The position numbers were made by a program, and so were the translations under genes. Of a stretch of 64,000 nucleotides of DNA, positions 8,436 to 18,155 are shown one piece after another. The number at the start of each line of letters is the position of its first letter. The stretch's first letter is position 1. The DNA comes from Pseudomonas brassicacearum (GTDB taxonomy: Bacteria > Pseudomonadota > Gammaproteobacteria > Pseudomonadales > Pseudomonadaceae): positions 62,001-126,000 of the forward strand of contig NZ_MOBJ01000012.1 in assembly GCF_003732225.1 (NCBI RefSeq), given 5' to 3'. The notes under the pieces were generated by a model that worked only from the letters and a program-made list of their open reading frames with translations, was not told the DNA's origin and made no database searches.

Positions 8436-10118
8436 CTAGAAACCGTCTATTCCGGCAGCGTGTAATTGTTCGCTCAAGGCCACCACCTGCGGGTCGCGGA
8501 AAAAAGCGCTCAATTGCGCAGCGCGCCCCGGGCCGATTCCGGCTTCGGTCTGCCATTGCCCAGTGTCTCGTTGCGCTAGTTGCTGCCATGAGTCTGCAAG
8601 TCTGGCCTCACCCGTAGGCGGCAAGCCCAAGGCCTTCAGCCAGCGTGAAAAGGGTTGTTGCCGGGCGCTTTGCAGGCTGTTCAGCAAACGGACACTGCTG
8701 CGCTCGCCGAAGCCGTCAATGTTAGCAAGCTCTTGGGCATCGAGGGTCAACCAATCGAGCAGCCCCTTGATACGCCCGACACTGATGAGTTTTTCCCAGG
8801 TGCCGGGGCCTAGATGGTGCAGCGCCAGGCCTTGCTTGCCACTGAGCCAGGTCAGCCGTGCGAGAAACTGGCTTTCGCAGCCCGGTGTCGGTTGCCAACA
8901 GCTGAGGTGGTGGAAGTCTTCTGCACGGGGTGCGATCACCTCTGGCCGTTCAGTGCTGCGCAACACCACGCTGTCGAGCCGTGGGATGGTCAACCCGGCA
9001 AGGCTGATGGCGACCTGATCGCCGGGGCGGATATCCATATCCCGCCAACGCTGCAGCGAGCTGACGCTCACACGTTTGATCTGCCGGTCATCCAGCATGA
9101 CTGGAGCAAGCTCCAGGACCGGAGTAATGCGCCCGGTACGACCGATCTTGAAATTGACCTTGCGCACTTCAGCCAGTGCCTGGGCGAAAGGGTACTTCCA
9201 GGCCACGCTCCAGAACGGCGCTTTCGCCTGCCAGCGCTCTGCCGCCGGGCGCTGGCTCTGACGCAAGACAATGCCGTCGCTGGCAAACGGCAGGGGCGTG
9301 CGATACCAGTGATCTCGCCAGCGCCCGGCGTCGGCAAACGTGCTGACGGATTGGCTATAGCGCTCACTGTCGGCGAAGCCCGACGCTTTCAGAAAGGCCA
9401 GACGCGCCGGCAAGCTGGTCGGACCTTGCGGCCAGTCCCAGACGAACAGCCCGATCCCGTTGGCGTCCTCCGTGCTCAGCTCTTTACGGCCCATCAATCC
9501 GGCCACGGCGCTACGGGCGTTCAGGCTGCCACTTTTGGCTTGTACATGATCTGTCAGACGCCAATAGAGCTCGCCTTGTAGCAGCAGGTCCAGCGGCTGT
9601 GGCAGTTGCTGGGGGATTGCGGCGATCTTGCGCGCCGAGGCTGTCCAGTCCTGGCCATTGATCCCGTCACCACGGCTTATCGCCTGTTGCAGTTGACCCT
9701 CACGGTAAATCAGCGTGACCGCCACACCATCGACTTTGGGCTGAACCCAGATATCGTCGCGTGACTTGAGCCAGGCTTCGACGGCCCGACCGTCGATGAG
9801 TTTTTCGAGGCCTGTGTGGGGGATTGGGTGGGCAACCGTGCCGCGGGCGGTACGTAGCGGATTTTCAGCTGTTGAGGTCGGCTCGAAGCACACCCGCCAA
9901 GCTTTGAGGCGTGCGCGGGATTGGTCGTAGAGTTCATCGGCGACCAGCGAGTGTCCCTGTCGGTGATAGCTGTCGTCCCAGCGTTCGATTTGCTGTTGCA
10001 GCGCGGTGATTTCAGCTTGGGCCCGGATGGGGAGCCAGTCGGGGCAGGTAGCAGCGTGAGCGTTCAGGCCAGCAACTATCAGCCAAAAACCGATCAACAG
10101 ACGAAGCGTGGGCAGCAT
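8436..10118 (-). CDS. ligB: NAD-dependent DNA ligase LigB
   Basis: A 560-residue ligase of the LigB type. The adenylation motif KVDG is in WVQPKVDGVAVTLI, followed by nucleotidyltransferase motifs, an OB fold (RPGDQVAISLAG) and helix-hairpin-helix repeats (NIDGFGERSS). It lacks the zinc-finger and BRCT tail of LigA, as usual for LigB. The N-terminus LLIGFWLIVAGLNAHA looks like a signal peptide. Start: AAGGA at 10126-10130 precedes adjacent ATGs at 10121 and 10118; the latter gives the MLPTLR start seen in relatives. The frame remains open to 10631 without meaning. Confidence 0.93.
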   Translation of the reverse strand: MLPTLRLLIGFWLIVAGLNAHAATCPDWLPIRAQAEITALQQQIERWDDSYHRQGHSLVADELYDQSRARLKAWRVCFEPTSTAENPLRTARGTVAHPIPHTGLEKLIDGRAVEAWLKSRDDIWVQPKVDGVAVTLIYREGQLQQAISRGDGINGQDWTASARKIAAIPQQLPQPLDLLLQGELYWRLTDHVQAKSGSLNARSAVAGLMGRKELSTEDANGIGLFVWDWPQGPTSLPARLAFLKASGFADSERYSQSVSTFADAGRWRDHWYRTPLPFASDGIVLRQSQRPAAERWQAKAPFWSVAWKYPFAQALAEVRKVNFKIGRTGRITPVLELAPVMLDDRQIKRVSVSSLQRWRDMDIRPGDQVAISLAGLTIPRLDSVVLRSTERPEVIAPRAEDFHHLSCWQPTPGCESQFLARLTWLSGKQGLALHHLGPGTWEKLISVGRIKGLLDWLTLDAQELANIDGFGERSSVRLLNSLQSARQQPFSRWLKALGLPPTGEARLADSWQQLAQRDTGQWQTEAGIGPGRAAQLSAFFRDPQVVALSEQLHAAGIDGF

Positions 10119-10223
10119 CATGAGCATCCTTGCTCGAGTTGGATGCCTGAAGGTTAGATCAGCTGTGAAGCCTGCGAGCGCAGGTGTTTTGCAGTGTGTT
10201 TCGAGAGAGGAAGGCGTACATCT

Positions 10224-10259
10224 GCAGGAGCTGCCGCAGGCTGCGATCTTTTGATCTTT
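10224..10259 (+). repeat. REP-like element, family A, single copy
   Basis: GCAGGAGCTGCCGCAGGCTG followed by CGATCTTTTGATCTT, with no inverted partner nearby, between ligB and the metK terminator. Confidence 0.75.
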
Positions 10260-10271
10260 CCAATACCCATG

Positions 10272-10307
10272 AAAAAGCCCCGCACGGCGAACCGTGCGGG
10301 GCTTTTT
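10272..10307. terminator. Rho-independent terminator of metK
   Basis: Perfect 16-bp stem AAAAAGCCCCGCACGG / CCGTGCGGGGCTTTTT with a CGAA loop, 17 bp after the metK stop. The A/T tracts on both sides make it bidirectional. Confidence 0.95.
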
Positions 10308-10324
10308 GTGCAGCCAGGAAAGTC

Positions 10325-11515
<1,191 letters not shown>

Positions 11516-11533
11516 CTCGATGTTTTCCTGAAT

Positions 11534-12529
11534 TTACCGATGGTGAGTGTCGCCAGCCGGTCGCTGAAAATGGCGGACCTGGATCTGGAAACCATTACGT
11601 AAGCCTACATAGAGGCTTTCCCCGGGAACGAGTCCCGCAGCGGTGGCCCAACGGGCCAAATCGTCCTGTTCAAACCCCAACCAAAGATCACCGCAGGCCT
11701 CCCTGGCCCAACTTTGGTTGTGGCTACATAACTCTGTCACTAACAGGCTACCGCCTGGTTGCAGCAAGCCGGCCATGTGCTTGAGCGCATCGGCTGGCGC
11801 GGCGAAATGGTGCAAGACCATGTTCAGTACAACGCAATCGGCTACCAGGCTTACGCCATTCAATGCATCGGCCAATTGCAGGCTGACGTTAGCCAGCTTT
11901 TCACGTTCGCAGACCTGACGCGCCAGTTCGAGCATCGCCGGGCTGTTGTCGAGCGCCGTAACCTGACTGAAGCGGCGCGCCAGTTCCGGCAGGAAGCTGC
12001 CATCGCCGGGGCCGACTTCAATCGCTGTGGCGCCTTCGCTGAAACTCAACTTGTCGAGCAGCGCCAGCACGCTTTCGCGGTACTGCGCCAAGCCGGCGAT
12101 CAAGTCTTGCTGGGCGCGAAACTTTTCCGCAACCCGTGAGAAAAAATCCTGGCTGGCAGCGGCTCGTTGCCCGTGGACCTGGCTGATCCGCGCCTGCACA
12201 TCGCTGGGCAGGGTCAGGTTGTCCACTTCTTCGAGCAGTGCCGCGTGCAGCTTGCCGCCCAACAGTTCGGTGTGGGGCAGGGCGCGACGATAAAAAATAG
12301 CGTTGCCTTCGCGGCGGGTCGCTACCAGATCGGCCTGGGCCAGCACCTTCAAGTGGTGGCTCATGCCCGATTGACCGGTGGCGAAGATTTGCGCCAGCTC
12401 CAGCACGCCGAACGAATCGTTGGCCAATGCGCGCAAAACGTTCAGCCGCAACGGATCGCCGCCGGCCTTGCACAGGGCCGCCAGCTCATCGCAATCGTCA
12501 TGGCGAATGGAAGGCACGCGTAAGTTCAT
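11534..12529 (-). CDS. sahR: SahR-type regulator: ArsR HTH fused to SAM-methyltransferase fold
   Basis: A 331-residue fusion. Residues about 10-95 form an ArsR winged helix (LRLNVLRALANDSFGVLELAQ, then SGMSHHLKVLAQADLV as recognition region). Residues about 150-310 are a class-I methyltransferase fold with motif I EVGPGDGSFLPELA and the LNMVLHHFAAPADALK stretch. This architecture and the position before metK match the SahR family, which in other Proteobacteria represses SAM-cycle genes and releases DNA on binding SAH. A perfect inverted repeat 42-65 bp upstream is the obvious operator. It is divergent from tkt. The assignment to SahR is by architecture and context. Confidence 0.87.
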   Translation of the reverse strand: MNLRVPSIRHDDCDELAALCKAGGDPLRLNVLRALANDSFGVLELAQIFATGQSGMSHHLKVLAQADLVATRREGNAIFYRRALPHTELLGGKLHAALLEEVDNLTLPSDVQARISQVHGQRAAASQDFFSRVAEKFRAQQDLIAGLAQYRESVLALLDKLSFSEGATAIEVGPGDGSFLPELARRFSQVTALDNSPAMLELARQVCEREKLANVSLQLADALNGVSLVADCVVLNMVLHHFAAPADALKHMAGLLQPGGSLLVTELCSHNQSWAREACGDLWLGFEQDDLARWATAAGLVPGESLYVGLRNGFQIQVRHFQRPAGDTHHR

Positions 12530-12570
12530 AAGGCCAGCAGTCTAGTGATGCGCCGAAATCCCCGCAAGGC

Positions 12571-12594
12571 CAATATCAAAAAGTTTTGATATTG
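12571..12594. promoter_or_regulatory. 24-bp perfect inverted repeat, putative SahR operator
   Basis: CAATATCAAAA, a 2-bp AG centre, then TTTTGATATTG: 11-bp arms without mismatch, starting 42 bp upstream of the sahR start and about 210 bp upstream of tkt. Perfect dyads of this size suit a homodimeric ArsR protein. Confidence 0.8.
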
Positions 12595-12802
12595 CTCGAT
12601 AGATGGCACTTCCTGGGCTGCGCTTCACTCTACAAACGAAGCGCGGAAAGGTTTCACCAGGCGAATCCGCATTTATCCACAGGAAAAACACCCCGGATCG
12701 ACTATCTGTCATTGCCCCGAGGCGTCCGGGTGAGGGAAAATGCTCGCCTTTTTTCCGTTCCGTTTTATTCACTCTCGATTCAGAATCCGCAGGAGAACAG
12801 CG

Positions 12803-14800
12803 ATGCCCAGCCGTCGTGAGCGTGCCAACGCCATTCGTGCCCTCAGCATGGATGCCGTGCAAAAAGCCAACAGCGGCCATCCCGGTGCCCCTATGGGCAT
12901 GGCGGATATCGCCGAGGTGCTTTGGCGTGACTACCTCAAGCACAACCCGAGCAATCCATCCTTTGCCGACCGCGACCGGTTCATCCTGTCCAACGGTCAC
13001 GGCTCGATGTTGATCTACTCGCTGCTGCACCTGACCGGCTACGACCTGTCGATCGATGACCTGAAAAGCTTCCGCCAATTGCACAGCCGCACCCCGGGTC
13101 ACCCGGAACTCGGCTACACCCCGGGCGTTGAAACCACCACTGGCCCGTTGGGTCAGGGCCTGGCCAACGCCGTGGGTTTTGCCCTGGCAGAAAAAGTCCT
13201 GGCGGCGCAGTTCAACCGTCCTGGCCACAACGTTGTCGACCACCACACCTACGTGTTCCTGGGTGATGGCTGCATGATGGAAGGCATTTCCCACGAAGTC
13301 AGCTCCCTGGCCGGTACGCTGGGCCTGGGCAAGCTGATCGCCTTCTACGATGACAACGGCATCTCCATCGATGGCGAAGTCGAAGGCTGGTTCACCGATG
13401 ACACCCCGAAGCGCTTCGAAGCCTACAACTGGCAAGTGATCCGCAACGTTGACGGTCACGACCCGGAAGAGATCAAGACCGCAATCGACACTGCACGCAA
13501 AAGCGCGCAACCGACGCTGATCTGCTGCAAGACCACTATCGGTTTCGGTTCGCCGAACAAGCAAGGCAAGGAAGACTGCCACGGCGCCCCATTGGGTGAC
13601 GCGGAAATCGCCCTGACCCGTGCCGCGCTGAAGTGGAATCACGGCCCGTTCGAAATCCCGGCCGACATCTATGCCGAGTGGGACGCCAAGGAAGCCGGTC
13701 GCGCGGTCGAAGCCGAGTGGGATCAGCGTTTCGCTGCCTACTCCGCCGAATTCCCTGAGCTGGCCAATGAGCTGGTTCGTCGTCTGAGCGGTGATCTGCC
13801 GGCTGACTTCTCCGAGAAGGCTGCGGCTTACATCGCTGAAGTGGCGGCCAAAGGCGAAACCATCGCCAGCCGTAAAGCCAGCCAGAACGCCCTGAACGCG
13901 TTCGGCCCGCTGTTGCCGGAAATGCTCGGCGGCTCGGCTGACCTGGCCGGCTCCAACCTGACCCTGTGGAAAGGCTGCAAAGGCGTCAGCGCTGAAGACG
14001 CCAGCGGCAACTACATGTACTACGGCGTTCGCGAGTTCGGCATGACCGCCATCATGAACGGCGTTGCCCTGCATGGCGGCCTGGTGCCTTACGGCGCAAC
14101 CTTCCTGATGTTCATGGAATACGCCCGCAACGCCGTGCGCATGTCCGCCCTGATGAAGCAGCGCGTGATCCACGTCTACACCCACGACTCCATCGGTCTG
14201 GGCGAAGACGGTCCGACTCACCAACCTATCGAGCAACTGGCCAGCCTGCGTTGCACGCCGAACCTCGACACCTGGCGTCCAGCCGATGCCGTTGAGTCGG
14301 CCGTGGCCTGGAAGTGCGCCCTGGAGCGTAAAGACGGTCCTAGCGCACTGATCTTCTCGCGTCAGAACCTGCAGCACCAAACCCGTGACGCGGTGCAGAT
14401 CGAGCTGATCAACCGTGGTGGTTACGTGCTCAAGGATTGCGCGGGCGAGCCTGAGCTGATCCTGATCTCCACCGGTTCGGAAGTCGGTCTGGCCGTTCAG
14501 GCCTACGACAAACTGACTGAACAGGGCCGCAAGGTGCGCGTGGTTTCGATGCCGTGCACCAGCGTGTTCGATGCTCAGGATGCCGGCTACAAGCAAGCGG
14601 TTCTGCCGTTGCAGGTCAGCGCCCGTATCGCCATCGAGGCTGCTCACGCGGACTACTGGTACAAGTACGTGGGCCTGGAAGGTCGCGTCATCGGCATGAC
14701 CACCTACGGCGAGTCGGCGCCTGCGCCTGCCTTGTTCGAAGAGTTCGGCTTCACCCTGGAAAACATCCTGGGTCAGGCTGAAGAGCTGCTGGAAGACTAA
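12803..14800 (+). CDS. tktA: Transketolase
   Basis: Transfers two-carbon units in the pentose phosphate pathway using thiamine diphosphate. The 665-residue length is standard. Motifs include NSGHPGAPMGMADIAEVLW, the cofactor motif GDGCMMEGISHE ... FYDDNGISID, and HDSIGLGEDGPTHQPIEQLA. The frame is open from 12740, but the ATG at 12803 has AGGAG 8 nt before it and begins the family N-terminus (MPSRRERANAIRALS). It opens a run of carbon genes: tkt, epd, pgk and fba. Confidence 0.97.
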   Translation: MPSRRERANAIRALSMDAVQKANSGHPGAPMGMADIAEVLWRDYLKHNPSNPSFADRDRFILSNGHGSMLIYSLLHLTGYDLSIDDLKSFRQLHSRTPGHPELGYTPGVETTTGPLGQGLANAVGFALAEKVLAAQFNRPGHNVVDHHTYVFLGDGCMMEGISHEVSSLAGTLGLGKLIAFYDDNGISIDGEVEGWFTDDTPKRFEAYNWQVIRNVDGHDPEEIKTAIDTARKSAQPTLICCKTTIGFGSPNKQGKEDCHGAPLGDAEIALTRAALKWNHGPFEIPADIYAEWDAKEAGRAVEAEWDQRFAAYSAEFPELANELVRRLSGDLPADFSEKAAAYIAEVAAKGETIASRKASQNALNAFGPLLPEMLGGSADLAGSNLTLWKGCKGVSAEDASGNYMYYGVREFGMTAIMNGVALHGGLVPYGATFLMFMEYARNAVRMSALMKQRVIHVYTHDSIGLGEDGPTHQPIEQLASLRCTPNLDTWRPADAVESAVAWKCALERKDGPSALIFSRQNLQHQTRDAVQIELINRGGYVLKDCAGEPELILISTGSEVGLAVQAYDKLTEQGRKVRVVSMPCTSVFDAQDAGYKQAVLPLQVSARIAIEAAHADYWYKYVGLEGRVIGMTTYGESAPAPALFEEFGFTLENILGQAEELLED

Positions 14801-14831
14801 GTCCGACAGTTGCGTTGTCTGTTCTGACGCC

Positions 14832-14896
14832 ATCGCGAGCAAGCTCGCTCCCACATGGACGGTGTGAATCCCTGTGGGAGCGAGCTTGCTCGCGAT
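14832..14896. repeat. REP pair, family B, outward type (R-F)
   Basis: Inverted arms with a 17-nt spacer, between tkt and epd in a codirectional gap. Here the hairpin would lie inside any tkt-epd transcript. Confidence 0.9.
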
Positions 14897-14952
14897 GACA
14901 ATCGAACATTCAACACGGAACTGACGGATTCACCACGGTAATCGAGAACCCC

Positions 14953-16038
14953 ATGCCTCAACCGCGTCCCTACAAAGTTGCACTCAACGGCTACGGCCGG
15001 ATTGGTCGTTGCGTCTTGCGTGCTTTGTTCGAGCGAGGGGCGGCGGCCGGTTTTGAAATTGTTGCGATCAACGATCTGGCCGACATGGCCAGCATCGAAT
15101 ACCTGACACGCTTCGACTCCACCCACGGGCGTTTTCCCGGTGAGGTGAAGGTCGACGGCGATTGTCTGCATATTAAGGGCAACTGCGTGAAGGTCCTGCG
15201 CAGTGCCACCCCCGAAGGTATCGATTGGGCGTCGCTGGGCGTCGACCTGGTGCTGGAGTGCTCCGGCGCTTACCACACTCGCGCAGACGGCCAGCGTTTC
15301 CTCGACGCCGGCGCACCGCGCGTGCTGTTTTCCCAGCCGATGGCCAGCGAAGCGGATGTCGACGCCACCATCGTCTACGGCGTCAATCAGGATTGCCTGA
15401 CCGGCGATGAACTGCTGGTGTCCAACGCGTCCTGTACCACCAACTGCGGCGTGCCGCTGTTGCGTCTGCTGGATCAGGCCTTTGGTCTGGACTACGTGTC
15501 GATCACCACGATTCACTCGGCGATGAACGATCAGCCGGTGATTGACGCCTACCACCACGAAGACCTGCGCCGCACCCGTTCGGCGTTCCAGTCGGTGATC
15601 CCGGTGTCCACCGGTCTGGCGCGCGGTATCGAACGCTTGCTGCCGGAACTTGCCGGGAGAATTCAGGCCAAAGCCGTACGCGTGCCGACGGTCAACGTGT
15701 CTTGCCTCGACATCACGATGCAAACCGTCACCGACACCGACGCCACCGAGGTCAACCGGATCCTGCGCGAGGCTGCCACCAGCGGCCCGCTCAAGGGGCT
15801 GTTGGCGTACACCGAATTGCCTCACGCCAGTTGTGATTTCAACCATGACCCGCATTCGGCGATCGTCGATGCCAGTCAGACCCGCGTTTCCGGCCCAAGG
15901 CTGGTGAACGTGCTGGCCTGGTTCGACAACGAATGGGGTTTTGCCAACCGAATGCTGGATGTTGCAGAACACTATCTGCAAGCAGCTATCAAGCTCTCTG
16001 TCCCTCAGCTTTCTACTTCTCAAAAACCTGCTCTCTAA
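14953..16038 (+). CDS. epd: D-erythrose-4-phosphate dehydrogenase
   Basis: Oxidises erythrose 4-phosphate to 4-phosphoerythronate, the first step to pyridoxal phosphate; GAPDH fold. The N-terminal NAD site is LNGYGRIGRCVLRALFE, and the catalytic Cys sits in SNASCTTNCGVPLLR. A C-terminal WFDNEWGFANRM closes the fold. At 361 residues it is slightly longer than GAPDH. The epd-pgk-fba order is common in gammaproteobacteria and supports epd over gap, though a gap-type activity cannot be excluded by eye. Confidence 0.9.
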   Translation: MPQPRPYKVALNGYGRIGRCVLRALFERGAAAGFEIVAINDLADMASIEYLTRFDSTHGRFPGEVKVDGDCLHIKGNCVKVLRSATPEGIDWASLGVDLVLECSGAYHTRADGQRFLDAGAPRVLFSQPMASEADVDATIVYGVNQDCLTGDELLVSNASCTTNCGVPLLRLLDQAFGLDYVSITTIHSAMNDQPVIDAYHHEDLRRTRSAFQSVIPVSTGLARGIERLLPELAGRIQAKAVRVPTVNVSCLDITMQTVTDTDATEVNRILREAATSGPLKGLLAYTELPHASCDFNHDPHSAIVDASQTRVSGPRLVNVLAWFDNEWGFANRMLDVAEHYLQAAIKLSVPQLSTSQKPAL

Positions 16039-16063
16039 AACAGCTACCCAGGAAATGCGACCC

Positions 16064-17227
16064 ATGACCGTGTTGAAGATGACCGACCTCGATCTGCAAG
16101 GTAAGCGCGTATTGATCCGCGAAGACCTCAACGTCCCAGTCAAGGACGGTGTTGTCACCAGCGATGCGCGAATCCTGGCCTCGCTGCCGACCATCAAGCT
16201 GGCCCTGGAAAAAGGCGCAGCCGTGATGGTCTGCTCGCACTTGGGCCGTCCGACCGAAGGTGAATTCTCGGCCGAGAACAGCCTCAAGCCCGTGGCCGAC
16301 TACCTGAGCAAGGCCCTGGGCCGTGAAGTGCCGCTGGTGTCCGACTACCTGGGCGGTGTTGACGTGAAAGCGGGCGACATCGTGCTGTTCGAGAACGTGC
16401 GCTTTAACAAAGGCGAGAAAAACAACGCTGACGAACTGGCCCGGCAATACGCGGCCCTGTGCGACGTGTTCGTGATGGACGCCTTCGGCACCGCTCACCG
16501 TGCCGAGGGTTCGACCCACGGCGTGGCCAAGTTCGCCAAAGTCGCCGCCGCTGGCCCGTTGCTGGCTGCCGAACTGGACGCACTGGGCAAAGCCCTTGGC
16601 GCCCCGGCCCAGCCAATGGCGGCCATCGTTGCCGGCTCCAAGGTCTCGACCAAACTCGACGTGCTGAACAGCCTGAGCCAGATTTGCGATCAACTGATCG
16701 TCGGTGGTGGCATCGCCAACACCTTCCTGGCCGCTGCCGGTCACCCGGTCGGCAAGTCGCTGTACGAGCCAGACCTGCTGGACACCGCCCGCGCCATCGC
16801 CGCCAAAGTCAGCGTGCCATTGCCGGTCGACGTGGTGGTTGCCAAGGAATTCGCTGAAAGCGCTACCGCGACCGTCAAGCTGATCGCCGACGTGGCTGCC
16901 GACGACATGATCCTCGACATCGGCCCACAGACTGCCGCGCACTTCGCTGAACTGCTGAAGTCGTCGAAAACCATTCTGTGGAACGGCCCGGTCGGCGTGT
17001 TCGAATTCGACCAGTTCGGTAACGGCACCAAAGTCCTGGCTCAGGCCATCGCAGACAGCTCGGCGTTCTCCATCGCGGGCGGCGGCGACACCCTGGCAGC
17101 TATCGATAAATATGGCGTTGCCGGGCAAATCTCCTACATTTCTACCGGCGGTGGCGCGTTCCTCGAGTTCGTCGAAGGCAAAGTGCTGCCAGCCGTTGAA
17201 GTCCTGGAAAGCCGGGCAAAGGCCTAA
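16064..17227 (+). CDS. pgk: Phosphoglycerate kinase
   Basis: Interconverts 1,3-bisphosphoglycerate and 3-phosphoglycerate with ATP formation. The 387-residue protein has VLIREDLNVPVKDG (substrate site), CSHLGRPTEG, VAGSKVSTKLDVL and the C-terminal nucleotide loop FSIAGGGDTLAAI. The frame is open from 15941 inside epd, but ATG 16064 begins the conserved MTVLKMTDLDLQGK and has AGGA 10 nt upstream. It follows epd by 25 bp. Confidence 0.97.
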   Translation: MTVLKMTDLDLQGKRVLIREDLNVPVKDGVVTSDARILASLPTIKLALEKGAAVMVCSHLGRPTEGEFSAENSLKPVADYLSKALGREVPLVSDYLGGVDVKAGDIVLFENVRFNKGEKNNADELARQYAALCDVFVMDAFGTAHRAEGSTHGVAKFAKVAAAGPLLAAELDALGKALGAPAQPMAAIVAGSKVSTKLDVLNSLSQICDQLIVGGGIANTFLAAAGHPVGKSLYEPDLLDTARAIAAKVSVPLPVDVVVAKEFAESATATVKLIADVAADDMILDIGPQTAAHFAELLKSSKTILWNGPVGVFEFDQFGNGTKVLAQAIADSSAFSIAGGGDTLAAIDKYGVAGQISYISTGGGAFLEFVEGKVLPAVEVLESRAKA

Positions 17228-17261
17228 GGGTCATCCATTGGCCAGGCAAAGGAGTGTTTAC

Positions 17262-17483
17262 ATGGTCAAGACGTTAGCGACATTGATCGCGGCGAGTGTG
17301 CTGGCAGGCTGCGGGAGTACGCCGAAAGCCGCGCCGGAACACGAAACCGGCGCGCCAGACAAGGGCTGTTACCAGGCCGACTGGCAAGCGGAAACCAACC
17401 CGGTGCTCAACAAGCGTTCCGGGCCGGATGGCCTGGATAAATACGAGACGCGGACCCCGGCCAAGGAACATGGTTGCCCTTGA
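17262..17483 (+). CDS. Small lipoprotein, unknown function
   Basis: A 73-residue precursor: signal with lipobox SVLAGC, then a short polar chain with one cysteine pair (KGCYQADW ... KEHGCP). AAGGAG stands 8 nt before the ATG. It follows pgk by 34 bp and precedes another lipoprotein gene by 59 bp. I recognise no domain; a disulfide in the mature protein is likely. Confidence 0.75.
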   Translation: MVKTLATLIAASVLAGCGSTPKAAPEHETGAPDKGCYQADWQAETNPVLNKRSGPDGLDKYETRTPAKEHGCP

Positions 17484-17542
17484 CCGGTCTGACTCACTAA
17501 CGCCCAGTGCTGGTGGCGTGTGCCGCCAGCCGAGGAACATTG

Positions 17543-17875
17543 ATGAAAGGCTTGATAGCCGTGGCGTCGCTGGCAGTGCTTGCCGGTTGCGCCAATATGA
17601 ACCCGTTTGCCTCGTCGCCCGCGCCTGACGCCTGGACGACCTGGGTTTGCGACAGCCAGGCGCAAGTGCTCTGGCGTTACACTGACATCAGCCGCAACGC
17701 GGTTGACGTGCGCCTGGCTGGTAACGATCAGGTGTACCGCTTGAAGCTGGAGCCCACAGGCAGTGGCTCGCTGTACAGCGATGACAAACTGGCGTTTCAC
17801 GTAAAAGGTGAGGAAGGCCTGGTGTACTGGGTCGCCACCAACGATTTGATCGGCCGCGGCTGTAAAGTGCAGTAA
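17543..17875 (+). CDS. MliC-like lysozyme-inhibitor lipoprotein
   Basis: A 110-residue precursor with lipobox AVLAGC and a small beta domain. WVCDSQAQVLWRYTD, VYRLKLEPTGSGSLYSDDKL and a terminal GCK resemble the MliC family, outer-membrane inhibitors of c-type lysozyme, with the conserved Cys pair and the SGxxY motif in modified form. The ATG at 17543 follows GAGGAA; the frame is open from 17507. Inhibitor activity is inferred from the fold only. Confidence 0.72.
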   Translation: MKGLIAVASLAVLAGCANMNPFASSPAPDAWTTWVCDSQAQVLWRYTDISRNAVDVRLAGNDQVYRLKLEPTGSGSLYSDDKLAFHVKGEEGLVYWVATNDLIGRGCKVQ

Positions 17876-17923
17876 GCACACGAAATTGATACACCACAGA
17901 TCCATTGTGGAAGCAGAGCCAAA

Positions 17924-18012
17924 TGTGGGAGCGAGCTTGCTCGCGATAGCGGTCTGACAGTCACTGCACTGTTGGCGGCCAGGCCCTCATCGCGAGCAAG
18001 CTCGCTCCCACA
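17924..18012. repeat. REP pair, family B, inward type (F-R)
   Basis: GGAGCGAGCTTGCTCGCGAT first, inverted arm second, spacer 41 nt containing a CAGTCACTGCACTG centre. Located between the MliC-like gene and fba. Confidence 0.9.
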
Positions 18013-18155
18013 GTGGTTCTGTGTCAGTACACGAGATTTTGGCACCACCGAATTCGCAGACCGGCCTTACCCCCGATCTGCAATAACTTGAATAGCAGCC
18101 GCCGCTACGGCAGGCTTGCACGATTAACGACCCTCAACCGGGAGAGACACACACC

